This document shows, one piece after another, positions 11,853 to 22,095 of a DNA stretch of 64,000 nucleotides (position 1 is the stretch's first letter; each line of letters begins with the position of its first letter). The notes under the pieces were generated by a model. It did not search any database. It was not told where the DNA came from and saw nothing but the letters and a program-made list of their open reading frames with translations. Made by a program: the position numbers and the translations under genes. The DNA is from Neocallimastix lanati (nom. inval.). Its lineage: Eukaryota; Neocallimastigomycota; Neocallimastigomycetes; Neocallimastigales; Neocallimastigaceae. The DNA lies in assembly GCA_016946835.1 (NCBI GenBank), contig JACVTC010000156.1, positions 140,001 through 204,000 on the forward strand. The letters run 5' to 3'.

Positions 11853-12111
11853 ATAAATAATAAATAATAAATAATAAATAATAAATAATAAATAATAAAT
11901 AATAAATAATAAATAATAAATAATAAATAATAAATAATAAATAATAAATAATAAATAATAAATAATAAATAATAAATAAAATAATAAATAATAAATAATA
12001 AATAATAAATAATAAATAATAAATAAAATAATAAATAATAAATAATAAATAATAAATAATAAATAATAAATAATAAATAATAAATAATAAATAATAAATA
12101 AATAAATAATT
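11853..12111. repeat. Heptanucleotide microsatellite (AATAATA)n
   Basis: About 260 bp of a 7-bp unit AATAATA with a few phase slips (near 11978 and 12025). It is the reverse complement of the much longer array at 14178-14903, so the two arrays are inverted relative to each other. Confidence 0.9.
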
Positions 12112-13584
12112 AATATTAGATTATGTATGCCAATTCTAATTTTTCATTTAATATATTTACTATTACATTCTCTTTTAATATTATTTCATTTTAAAAATAT
12201 GAAAGATTTAAATGAAGTATTATTTTTTTAAATGGTTAATAGCGCTAACAATAAATAAACCAAAATATATATATATATATATTATATATAATAAATTATA
12301 AATGACTGTTTTATAAATGAATAAATACTGTTTGCCTAAAATCTTCAACCTTTTTTTTTTATTATTATTATTATTATTTATTATTATTATTATTATTCCT
12401 TTAAAAAATAAGAAATAAAGTTTTTTAAATTTTATAATAAAAAATGAATGAATTAAAAACTCTAAATTAAATTTTAAATAGAAGAAGAAGAAGAAGAAAA
12501 AAATTTTTTTTTTTTTTTGAATTTTTGATTACATATTAATAATAATTAATTAAAATAATGACAAGAATTAATTCAAACTTTTTTTATTTTTATTTTTTTA
12601 TTTTTATTTTTATTTTTTTATTTTTATTTTTTTTATTTTTTTTTTAAATTTGATTTAATTTTTTTTAACTTTTATTTCTTTCTTTCTTTCTTTCTATTTT
12701 TTGTCTTTTTTTTTATTCAATGCTGTTTAACCTCTTCTTCATCATTTATTTATTTATCCATCCACCAATCGCTCTACACGAAACAATTTTTAAATCTAAT
12801 TTTATATTATTCATTTTAAACTTTACTTTTTATTATAGAATAAACTTTTTTTTAATATTTTTTATTTTTGTAAAAAAAAATGTTTAATGCTTTTTTTTTT
12901 TTTTTTTTTTTTTTTCAAATAAGATGAAACCTACTTTCATCACATTTTAAATAACCTCTTCAATAGTCTCAAGAGTCCACTCCATTCATTTATTTTCATT
13001 CATTTAAGTGCAATTCATTTAATTCTATTACTATAAGAGAAGTCTATTGTATTATAGTATTCAATAATATAAATATAATAAATAAATTTTAAAAAGGTTT
13101 ATTATGATAAATTTTTTATATTTATTAATCATTTCAAATGAATTCTAACAAGATTTTTATTTTATTTTATTTTATTTTAATCAATCTGTACTTTATATTT
13201 ATATTTCAACTATTTATTTTATTTTATTTTATTTTTTATTAATACTTTACTCTTTTATATTACTTCACTATTTATTTTATTTTTATTTTATTTATTTCTT
13301 TTTTTTTTTTTTAAAGTATGTGTGTGGTATATATGGTTTATCGGTCATAACTAAGTAAGAGTTTACTTTTATTTATTTATTTATAGTTTATTAGACCCTA
13401 TCCAACATAAATTTTTTATTAATGATGATTTATGATTTAATATGTAAGAAAACAAAAAATTAAGAAAAAAAAATTATTCCAGACCTTACCAAATTAATAT
13501 TTAATAAAGTTTAAATCAATCAAAAAAATAATATAAAGATTGAAAGTGAATTAAATTCAAAATGGAAAAAAAAGTTCATCATAG

Positions 13585-13615
<31 letters not shown>

Positions 13616-13773
13616 GAAAAAGTTATCGTTTTATTCTATTTATTATAGATAAAATTAGGGAAATTTATCACTCTGAATGAAGAATAGATAAAGATATGAA
13701 ACATTTTTACTTTGAAGAGGGAAAATTAAATACTTGTACTTGTGAAATAGAACATTACTATTGATAATAAACA
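12112..13773. other. Intergenic A/T-rich DNA, no gene seen
   Basis: Spacer between the inverted heptamer arrays. It contains short arrays of GAA (12480-12498), TTTTTA (12578-12645) and TTTC (12680-12695), and (TTTTA)n tracts. No coding sequence recognised. Confidence 0.6.
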
Positions 13774-14165
13774 TTATTCAATTATTTATTAATAAATACT
13801 CTTTCTATTATTATTTATTATTCAATTATTTATTAATAAATACTCTTTCTATTATTATTTATTATTCAATTATTTATTAATAAATACTCTTTCTATTATT
13901 ATTTATTATTTATTATTTATTAATAAATACTCTTTCTATTATTATTTATTATTCAATTATTTATTAATAAATACTCTTTCTATTATTATTTATTATTCAA
14001 TTATTTATTAATAAATACTCTTTCTATTATTATTTATTATTTATTATTTATTAATAAATACTCTTTCTATTATTATTTATTATTCAATTATTTATTAATA
14101 AATACTCTTTCTATTATTATTTATTATTCAATTATTTATTAATAAATACTCTTTCTATTATTATT
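13774..14165. repeat. Minisatellite, nine ~45-bp units with higher-order structure
   Basis: Nine copies of a unit containing AATAAATACTCTTTC. There are two versions upstream of this core: A with TTCAATTATTTATT and B with TTATTTATTATTTATT, in the order A A A B A A B A A. The repeating BAA trio implies amplification of a three-unit block of about 132 bp. A diverged half-copy (AATACTCTTC) sits at about 14910, beyond the heptamer array. Confidence 0.85.
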
Positions 14166-14177
14166 TAATTATTTAAT

Positions 14178-14190
14178 TATTTATTATTTA

Positions 14191-14238
<48 letters not shown>

Positions 14239-14903
14239 TATTATTTATTATTTATTATTTATTATTTATTATTTATTATTTATTATTTATTATTATTATT
14301 ATTTATTATTTATTATTTATTATTTATTATTTATTATTTATTATTTATTATTTATTATTTATTATTTATTATTTATTATTTATTATTTATTATTTATTAT
14401 TTATTATTTATTATTTATTATTTATTATTTATTATTTATTATTTATTATTTATTATTTATTATTTATTATTTATTATTTATTATTTATTATTTATTATTT
14501 ATTATTTATTATTTATTATTTATTATTTATTATTTATTATTTATTATTTATTATTTATTATTTATTATTTATTATTTATTATTATTTATTATTTATTATT
14601 TATTATTTATTATTTATTATTTATTATTTATTATTTATTATTTATTATTTATTATTTATTATTTATTATTTATTATTTATTATTTATTATTTATTATTTA
14701 TTATTTATTATTTATTATTTATTATTTATTATTTATTATTTATTATTTATTATTTATTATTTATTATTTATTATTTATTATTTATTATTTATTATTTATT
14801 ATTTATTATTTATTATTTATTATTTATTATTTATTATTTATTATTTATTATTTATTATTTATTATTTATTATTTATTATTTATTATTTATTATTTATTAT
14901 TTA
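14178..14903. repeat. Long heptanucleotide array (TATTATT)n
   Basis: Roughly 725 bp, about 100 copies, of a 7-bp T/A unit with a short pure (TTA)n patch near 14200-14240 and a few slips. It is the reverse complement of the 11853-12111 array and is flanked on both sides by copies of the minisatellite core, as if it expanded inside that minisatellite. Confidence 0.9.
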
Positions 14904-16681
14904 TTTATTAATACTCTTCTTTTTATTATTTATTTGTATTTTTTTTTTTTAAATTATAATTATCATTCCATATGTAATTAATTAACAAATTGCTCTAAAT
15001 AGAGATTTAAATATGTTTATTTCCCACCTTTTCTTTTAAAAAAAAAAAGGTTGTACAATCCATTTTTTTTTTTTTTTTTTTTTTTAATTTTTATTTTTTC
15101 ATTTGTACCAAACTTAAATTTATAATAAAATTACACAAAAAAAAAGAAAAAAAAAAAAAGATTAATATGAATGAATTAAAATTAAATTTCATTAACAATT
15201 TTATTAAATGATTTTTAAAAATAAAAATTTTTAGTTTAAAAAAAGGATAATGGAAGGTGATTTGATTAAATAATAGTTTAATAAATAGTTTAATAAATAA
15301 ATAGTTTAATAAATAAATAGTTTATCAAATAGAAGGTAAATAAAAATAGTACCGGGTAATTATATAGATGGCAAATGAATAAATAAATAAATAGTTTATT
15401 TATTATTTAGAAGGTAAAAAATAAAAAGTGACTGATTGAATTGAATGTAAATAGATAAAAAAGTTAAATGAATGAATAATTATTGTATTAAATAAATAAT
15501 TAAACTTTCAATAGAAAATTAAATAATTAAACAAATAAATAAAATTTGAATCAACTGAATAATTTAATATTAAATTAAATTAAATTATTTATTTATTAAT
15601 TAATTAATTAATTATCTAATTATAAAGAAATGTAAATAATAAAAATATTGCATATTTAAAAAAAAAAACAAAACATTAAAAGAATATTATTAAGGTTTAT
15701 AATTAACTATCATATAATATATTTTAAAATATATTATATGATAATTATGTATATTAATCATTCAATATATTATATTATATATTATGTAGAATAGATCATT
15801 GAATAAACAATAAATTGTATAGAATAAATAATTAAATGAATAAAATATTTTATAATAAATAAATAAATTATTAGCTATAAATAAAATTCTATTGATATAA
15901 TATTAATGATATAAAAAGTTGAACATTTTCAAAAAAGTCAATAAACAGTGAAATAAATAATCAAGATTTATTTATTTTTACTGATAATATATTAACTATA
16001 TAATTAAAAGAAAAGGTTAATATATTACTTTATTAATGATTTAAATAAATTAATTATATAAAATATATACAATATTAACTAAATAATTAAATAAATAATT
16101 AAATAATTAAATAATTAAATAAATAATTAAATAATTAAATAATTAAATAATTAAATAAATAATTAGATAATTAAATAATTAAATAATTAAATAAATAATT
16201 AAATAATTAAATAATTAAATAAATAAATAATAATAATTAAAAAATAAATTTATATAAATGATAATATTCCCTCTTTTATTTTTTATTTATACGTTTTTTT
16301 TTCTTAATTACAATAAAATAAAAGGAAATATTTAAATTTTTTTATTTTTTATATCACAAAGGTATGCATCAATTTGTAATTAGTCAACATTTTTTTTATT
16401 AAATTTAAGAAAAAAAGCATAAAAAAAATAATAAAAAAATAGAAAGAACATATAAAATAAAAAAAAGGCATAAAGAAGAAAAAACATAAAAAAATAAAAA
16501 ATAAAAAAAATAAAACATAAAAAAAAATAAAACATAAAGAAAAAATAAAAAAGAAATTAAAAATAAAAATAATAAATATTCTTAAAATATTCATATTTAT
16601 TAATATATAATAAAAATAAGTTTAATTCTTAATTATTTATTTATAATTACTTAATTTTAATAATTGTAAATAGAATAAACA
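14904..16681. other. Intergenic A/T-rich DNA upstream of the dehydrogenase gene
   Basis: Contains (AATAGTTT)-like duplications at 15260-15330, a palindromic patch near 15700-15745, and an array based on AAATAATT at about 16080-16235. The 16349-16594 low-complexity frame on the minus strand is Phe/Ile-rich and not believed. The dehydrogenase promoter must lie just left of 16682 but cannot be picked out from such A/T-rich DNA. Confidence 0.5.
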
Positions 16682-17644
16682 ATGACAAAAATTGGTATTG
16701 ATAAGGTTACTATTATTGGTGGAGGTATTCTCGGTAGCCAAATTGGACTTATGTGTGCTTATTATAATAAGGATGTTGTATTTACTTCTCGTTCAGAAGA
16801 ATCTACTAAAAAAACTAAAGCAAAAATTGAACAATATTCTACTATTATGATTAATGAACTTGAAAAATTAAAGACATCACTTCCAAATATTGAAGGACCA
16901 TGTCCAAGAGGTCTTATTCCAAAAAATTGTGAGTTAACTAAAGAAAAGATTGATGAATTAATTTCAAATTTTAAAGTTAATATAACTGAAAAAATTAATA
17001 TTGAAACTGATATGGCTAAAGCTGTTGGTGATGCTGATATTATTATTGAAGCTATTTTAGAAAATCCAAAGGCTAAAATTAATCTTTTTGAATCTATTAA
17101 AGATTTAATTCCAGAAAATACTATTATCTGTACTAATACTTCTAATTTTGTTCCAAGTACCTTTGCTGAACACACTGGTCGTCCAGAAAAATTCTTAGCT
17201 CTTCACTTTGCTAATTTCATTTGGATTAATAATATTGCTGAAGTTATGAGTCATCCTGGAACCGATGAAGATGTATACAATAAAGTGGTTCAATTTTCTG
17301 AAGAAATTGGTATGAATCCTTTAAAACTTCAAAAGGAACAACCACGTTATGTTTTAAATAGTCTTTTAATTCCATTCCTTCAAAATGCTCGTGAACTTTG
17401 GGCTAAGGGTGTAGCCGACCCAGAAACAATTGATAAATCTTGGGAACTTGGTACAGGTGCTCCTATCGGTCCATTCAAGATTATGGATACTATTGGTATT
17501 AAAACTATTTATAATATTAATCAAATGTATCCAGGTGCTAACGAAGAAGGCTCTGTCACTAATAAAATTGGTAAACTTTTAAAGGAAATGATTGACAAAG
17601 GTGAAATTGGTGTTAATGCCGGAAAGGGTTTCTATAAATATTAA
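16682..17644 (+). CDS. 3-hydroxyacyl-CoA dehydrogenase family protein
   Basis: A complete 320-residue frame. It carries an N-terminal NAD-binding Rossmann fold with GGGILG at residues 13-18, and a C-terminal helical 3HCDH domain ending in AGKGFYKY. The catalytic set of the family is present with the expected spacing: Ser154 (NTSN), His175 (LHFANF), Glu187 (AEV) and Asn226 (VLNS). Members oxidise 3-hydroxyacyl-CoA to 3-ketoacyl-CoA with NAD, or the reverse. There is no N-terminal targeting extension, so a cytosolic place is likely. The length equals that of short bacterial enzymes (no fused hydratase). The WELGTGAPIGPFKIMD segment resembles versions I associate with Lactobacillales and other Firmicutes, and the gene is intronless, so bacterial transfer is plausible but unproven. 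The true substrate is unknown; other members act on 3-hydroxybutyryl-CoA or on non-CoA hydroxy acids. Confidence 0.92.
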   Translation: MTKIGIDKVTIIGGGILGSQIGLMCAYYNKDVVFTSRSEESTKKTKAKIEQYSTIMINELEKLKTSLPNIEGPCPRGLIPKNCELTKEKIDELISNFKVNITEKINIETDMAKAVGDADIIIEAILENPKAKINLFESIKDLIPENTIICTNTSNFVPSTFAEHTGRPEKFLALHFANFIWINNIAEVMSHPGTDEDVYNKVVQFSEEIGMNPLKLQKEQPRYVLNSLLIPFLQNARELWAKGVADPETIDKSWELGTGAPIGPFKIMDTIGIKTIYNINQMYPGANEEGSVTNKIGKLLKEMIDKGEIGVNAGKGFYKY

Positions 17645-17700
17645 ATTACTTTTTTATTATAAATATTTCTTAGTTGCTTTTTTATAATAAATTCAATGAA

Positions 17701-17742
<42 letters not shown>

Positions 17743-18545
17743 AAAATTTATACCAAAAAATAAAAAAAGGAAAAGGAAAAGGAAAAAAGAATAAAAAAAA
17801 AATTTTTTTTTTCATTCTTTTTTTTTTTTTTTACTTTTTATCCTATTAATAATGTTCTTTGATTATGTATATATTTGTATATAATTTTCTTTTTTTTTTT
17901 TTAAAGTAATAATTCATTTATATATATATACAATAATTGATACATTATCAATTTAGTTTTGATGTATTAAAAATTTAATACATAAAAACTTATTTATAAT
18001 ATATATATATTTAAATAAATATTTTGTAGATAGAGAAAAAAGAAAAAAAAAAGGATAAAATATATTTTATTTTCATCTATGTAGATACTATATAATTTTT
18101 CATTCAAAGAAAAAAAATTCCGTATTAAAATAATAAATTCATTTTAGCGGGTAGTTAATATAAAAATAAATAAAAATAAAAAAAATTAGTAAATAAATAA
18201 ATAATAATTAGAAATGAAAGAATTATTTATATTATTAATTTATAGAAAAATTAAACTTAGATAAATAATAAAAATATCATAAGCATTTAAAAAAGAAAAA
18301 AAAATATCAAATATTCATGCAGTAGAATTAAAATTAATAAAAATTCCAAAAAAAAAAAAAAAAAAAAGTTCAATGTAATATAAAAAAAAAATAAAATAAA
18401 ATAAAATTAAAATATAAATATAAATATAAATATATTTTCTGAAAATTTAAAGAAAATAATAATAATATTAATACAATTGAAATGTAATATTGTTTAATTC
18501 ATATTAATTTTAAGTTTTTTTGTTTTTTATTTTTTATTTTTTTCA
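17645..18545. other. Intergenic A/T-rich DNA, no gene seen
   Basis: 3' flank of the dehydrogenase gene. It contains a poly(A) run near 17703-17740, poly(T) tracts, and (AATAAA)-type motifs in abundance. No gene recognised. Confidence 0.6.
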
Positions 18546-18717
18546 TTTTTTCATTTTTTCATTTTTTCATTTATTCATTTATTCATTTATTCATTTATTC
18601 ATTTATTCATTTATTCATTTATTCATTTATTCATTTATTCATTTATTCATTTATTCATTTATTCATTTATTCATTTATCCATTTATTCATTTATCCATTC
18701 ATTTTATAATAGTATTG
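18546..18717. repeat. Octanucleotide microsatellite (TTCATTTA)n
   Basis: About 20 units of an 8-bp repeat (some TTCATTTT at the left and CCATTTAT variants at the right). When translated it gives a Phe-Ile-His-Leu string that happens to be in frame with the retroelement tail to its right; that fusion is not a real protein. Confidence 0.9.
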
Positions 18718-18737
18718 ATAGTGAAAATAAAATTATC

Positions 18738-18749
18738 GTTACTAATAAT
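18738..18749 (+). repeat. Target-site duplication, left copy (LINE copy 1)
   Basis: GTTACTAATAAT directly precedes the retroelement body and recurs exactly at 19262-19273 after its poly(A) tail. Confidence 0.85.
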
Positions 18750-19213
18750 CGTGCTGTGTCTCCTTCTTGGCGGAAATGCAGTATTTGAAATCTTAAAGAT
18801 CGGCTCGGGGGAAAGAAGGCGATATATTAATAATATTTTTCAATCACCTTCGAACGAGTCTTCTTTCCCGATTTCATATTTTGTGGGGCTTGCGGAATTC
18901 CTTACTAACGTTATGCCTATTATGATTGGTGATTTTTATACCATGATCGATTTGTATAGTGTTAGACCTACCGTTGTCAAGAGCGTCGACGTCGTAACGA
19001 TAAGGCAAAGAAGAAATTCTGATACAGATTCGAATGATAATTTTCATCCACATGGAGTTATCTTCGATGAATGGGAAGAGTTAGAGGCCTTTTCGTCCTC
19101 GAATCTCATAACGTAGTTTTTTAATATTAATATAAAAAAAAAAAAATTTCATGTATTTAAACTTCATGTATTTTTTTAAAAAAAAAATATTATTAAATAA
19201 AGTTTATTCCTAG

Positions 19214-19261
<48 letters not shown>
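18750..19261 (+). mobile_element. 5'-truncated non-LTR retrotransposon (LINE) copy 1
   Basis: The body starts abruptly at 18750 and ends in AATAAA, TAGTCT and a 45-nt poly(A) (19217-19261). It is flanked by a perfect 12-bp target-site duplication. The body keeps the last ~120 codons of the element's ORF (stop at 19114-19116), then about 100 nt of 3' UTR. Conserved blocks shared with copy 2 are PYFVG-like (ISYFVGLAEFLTNV), LYSV-xx-TVVKSVDV and IRQRRNSD. The RT catalytic domain is absent, so it is a dead-on-arrival insertion. The long tail and exact duplication show it is young. It inserted in DNA next to, or at the end of, the minus-strand gypsy remnant. Confidence 0.9.
18751..19116 (+). pseudogene. 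C-terminal end of LINE ORF (copy 1)
   Basis: An uninterrupted reading frame continues to a TAG at 19114-19116, without its own start. It aligns with the end of the copy-2 frame over LLGG, NIF, YFVGxAEFLTNV, YSV and KSVDV. An open frame appears to begin upstream only because the octamer array is in frame. Confidence 0.8.
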
Positions 19262-19264
<3 letters not shown>

Positions 19265-19273
19265 ACTAATAAT
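19262..19273 (+). repeat. Target-site duplication, right copy (LINE copy 1)
   Basis: Exact repeat of the 12 bp at 18738-18749, immediately after the poly(A). Confidence 0.85.
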
Positions 19274-19421
19274 GTAATAAATCGATTCCATAATTCTTCT
19301 CAGCTTTTGTTAATCTTCTGCAAATCTAAGAATAGGAGCATTAATTAGTTTTTCTTTAAAAAGTTTGAAGCTTTCCTCTTGCTCATCAGTCTATATATAA
19401 TTTTTTTTTTTTTTTGTCTTT

Positions 19422-19435
19422 TTCATAATAATTTA
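19422..19435 (+). repeat. Target-site duplication, left copy (LINE copy 2)
   Basis: TTCATAATAATTTA here is repeated exactly at 20324-20337 after the poly(A). Confidence 0.85.
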
Positions 19436-20279
19436 ATTTATTTCAGAAATCAGAAACTTAACATTTCAATATCCTAAGTATCAGTTGTTCTTTTGGATTT
19501 CTCGAATTAGGTGTGGTTTTAAATTTGACATTAGTATTTCCATTAAAAGAAAAATCGTCTCAGAAGATTGCCCTAAATGTTGCCCTTGTTGTGGTGTTAG
19601 TATACCTAGCTTTTCTCACTGGTTCTTTGCCTGTAAAGAATTGGAAAATTACAGAAATAAATCTTTACCTTTTCTAAATGATCTCTTTTTGAAGTTTGCA
19701 ATGATAATTGAGCAAAAATCCTTGAATGTTTCTTTAGATTCAGAAAAGGATTATAATAATAATATTTATTATTATATATTGAGTGCTCTTCTTGGTGGGC
19801 GTTCAATATATTCAAAAATTAAAGTTAATAATGGGGAACAAAGACAATTAGTTGACAATATTTTTAAACAAAGTTCAACTTTGTCAACTGTTCCGTATTT
19901 TGTGGGGATTGCGGAGTTTTTAACAAACGTAATACCATTAATTTGTCGATCTTTTAGTTTGATGATGAAATGGTATTCCGTTGAATCTACCGTTGCCAAG
20001 AGCGTCGACGTCGAAATGATAAGGTGTGGATTTTCACCTCCCGGTGAAATGACAGATACAAATTCGATTGATAACACTAATACTGAAATTATTACTTGCA
20101 ATAATGGACGTGGTGTTATTATCGAGGAATGAGAAAAGTTAGAGACTATTGCTTCTAATCCACTTTTATAATTTTATAATATATAATATTTTATTCCATG
20201 TATTTTATTATTATTTTTTTTTTTTTTAAAATCATGTAATTTTATTATTATTATAATTTAAATAAAGTTATTCTCTTAG

Positions 20280-20323
<44 letters not shown>
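19436..20323 (+). mobile_element. 5'-truncated non-LTR retrotransposon (LINE) copy 2
   Basis: An 888-bp insertion between perfect 14-bp target-site duplications. Its 3' end has AATAAA, TTAGTCT and a 41-nt poly(A) (20283-20323). It is longer than copy 1 and so retains the zinc-knuckle-like C-terminus of the LINE ORF2. It lies on the + strand inside a minus-strand gypsy pol, which continues on both sides. Confidence 0.92.
19485..20132 (+). pseudogene. C-terminal part of LINE ORF2 with Cys/His knuckle (copy 2)
   Basis: A 215-residue open end of a LINE polyprotein lacking endonuclease and RT domains. Residues ~27-60 show EDCPKCCPCCGVSIPSFSHW followed by FACKELENYRN. This is the C-x2-C-xn-H-x4-C arrangement found after the RT domain of many LINEs. 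Past this come LLGG, PYFVGIAEFLTNVIPL, YSV and VAKSVDVE blocks shared with copy 1. The first Met is internal to the original protein; the frame is open upstream to the insertion junction. No function is expected. Confidence 0.85.
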
Positions 20324-20325
<2 letters not shown>

Positions 20326-20337
20326 CATAATAATTTA
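20324..20337 (+). repeat. Target-site duplication, right copy (LINE copy 2)
   Basis: Exact repeat of the 14 bp at 19422-19435. Confidence 0.85.
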
Positions 20338-21400
20338 CACAAAGAAGCAGATGTCATAGCCTATTCGCTATAAAAAATTCTATAATATTCTATAGCACCT
20401 AAAAATGATCTTAATTCATTAATATTGTTTGGAGATAACTAATCTTTAATTGATTCAATTTTATCATCCAAAGGGCTCAATTCTTTATCAGATACTATAT
20501 GTCCTAATAATTTTTACTTCAGATTGAATAAACGAACATTTCTCATTATTTATGTTTTAACTTGTGTACTTTGAAAATTTTTAATAATTTTTTTTATTGT
20601 GTTCTACATGTTCTTCAGGAGTTTTTGAATATCTAATAATATTATCAATATAATTGTAAGCACATTTTCCAATTAGAGGCAATAAAATTTAATTCATTTC
20701 TCTATGAAATGTTGCAGAAGCACCCGTTAATCCATTACTTTGAATTGATAATTTTTAAATTTTGTAATAATTTCAAACGCTTTCTTTGTCCATAAGGATT
20801 CGGGGGTATCTAGAATACATATCTATGGATCTATTGTTGAAAAGATTTTAGTTTCATCAAGACTATCAAATATTTCATTATTATATAAGAATCTTATATT
20901 GTAGAATTATTCTCTTTTCTATAATTAATACATAGTCTCCATTTATCATTTGGTTTAGGCACTAATACAACAAGAGATGACCATTTTGAGTAAGATATTT
21001 CGATTAATCCTGATTCAATTAATTTCGTAATATATTCTTGTAAAGTATCATATTTTTAATTTAGTAAGTGGATAAAATTTTTGTCTAATAGGTCTAGCAT
21101 CGAGTTTAAGTCTAATTTTATGAGGAGATAGATTAGAGGGTGTTAACTATTCTGAAGAAGTTGTAACAATTTCAATTCTATCGTTAAGCATTTTAATTAT
21201 AATATCAATTATAATTTTTTTTTTTTTTTACTTATTGCTTTAATAAATTTTTCATCATGAATATATTCCATTGGAAATAATCCTTCGATTTTTCTTTAAT
21301 TCTTTTCCTAAATTGTCACCCCTAATACCTTTAATACCACCATTCAGCTTGTATTCGAATTTTTCTCGATAACTTTGGTTTTTTTTTCCGGGAAGATCTT

Positions 21401-22095
21401 TTTCGTTTTCAATTTTTCATCAATTAACCTAGTTAAAGTAGGAGTAGTGTCTTTTAATAATCGATGAATTTGCTTCATCTTTTGAATTTTTTTGGTTTTC
21501 TAAGGATCTAGGTTTATCCTTTTAGACTTTTACTGTTTTTTTTTTTTTTTTTTTTTAGAACTATCAGTGTAGAAGGTCTTCATTGTTTCTTCCTCTTTTT
21601 TTTTTTACCCATAACACATACTATATTATCTCTTTCTTCAATGACTTTGCCGTTCAAGAGTAATTTTCTTTATGAAGTTTTCTTAAATAAAACATTATTA
21701 ATTTATTTTATTTTATTAATTTATTAATATAACTGATAGTTTGTTTAATTAACCAAACAAACAAAATTATAATAAATAAAAATAAAAATAAAAAAAAAAA
21801 AAAAATAAAAAAAAAAAAAAGATTTAATAATTATTAATGACTTAAATAAAAAAAAAATTTAAAAAAAAAAAAAAAATAAAAATAAAATAAAAAATAAAAA
21901 AGGTTTTTCACTTCGAAATGTAATGACTACGATTAGCATTATTCATCCAATAGATAACATTATACTGAAAGAAGGACCACGAATTGAAATTATAAATTGA
22001 TCCGTATTTAATATAATTTTTAAAAAATTTTATAATTATTTTAAATTTGATGCTGTATAAATTTAATTATATTATGAAAATATCCTAATAATTAT
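21401..22095. other. Spacer, probable end of gypsy remnant then A/T-rich DNA
   Basis: To about 21700 the composition is still mixed and may be further decayed gypsy sequence on the minus strand. From 21700 it becomes A/T-rich with A runs. A short inverted patch TAGTTTGTTTAATTAACCAAACAAAC lies at about 21736-21760. No gene. Confidence 0.4.

Larger units (their letters stand above)
19262..21400 (-). pseudogene. Decayed Ty3/gypsy pol, split by LINE copy 2
   Basis: Read on the minus strand, the right part (about 20338-21200) gives a reverse transcriptase. It has an N-terminal block (IRLKLDARPIRQKFYPLTKL, then YITKLIESGLIEISYSKW and KWRLCINYRK) near 20930-21125. Its catalytic-box region at 20641-20660 reads YIDNIIRYSKT, so the second Asp of the YxDD box is replaced by Asn. 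A KCSF-like block follows near 20530. After the 888-bp LINE insertion (19436-20323), the frame resumes at 19310-19395 with TDEQEESFKLFKEKLINAPI, the start of gypsy RNase H. Several stops and frameshifts are present. Upstream (21200-21700) an NGKVIEERDNIVCVMG stretch may be protease remnant. It is a dead element, older than the LINE insertion. Confidence 0.8.

Noticed and set aside
16762-17175. 137-codon frame on the minus strand.
   Set aside because: Antisense shadow of the 3-hydroxyacyl-CoA dehydrogenase, which has full family motifs on the + strand.
18520-18749. Protein with repeated FIHLFIYS and a transmembrane-like start.
   Set aside because: Translation of the (TTCATTTA)n array fused by chance to the LINE tail inserted at 18750.
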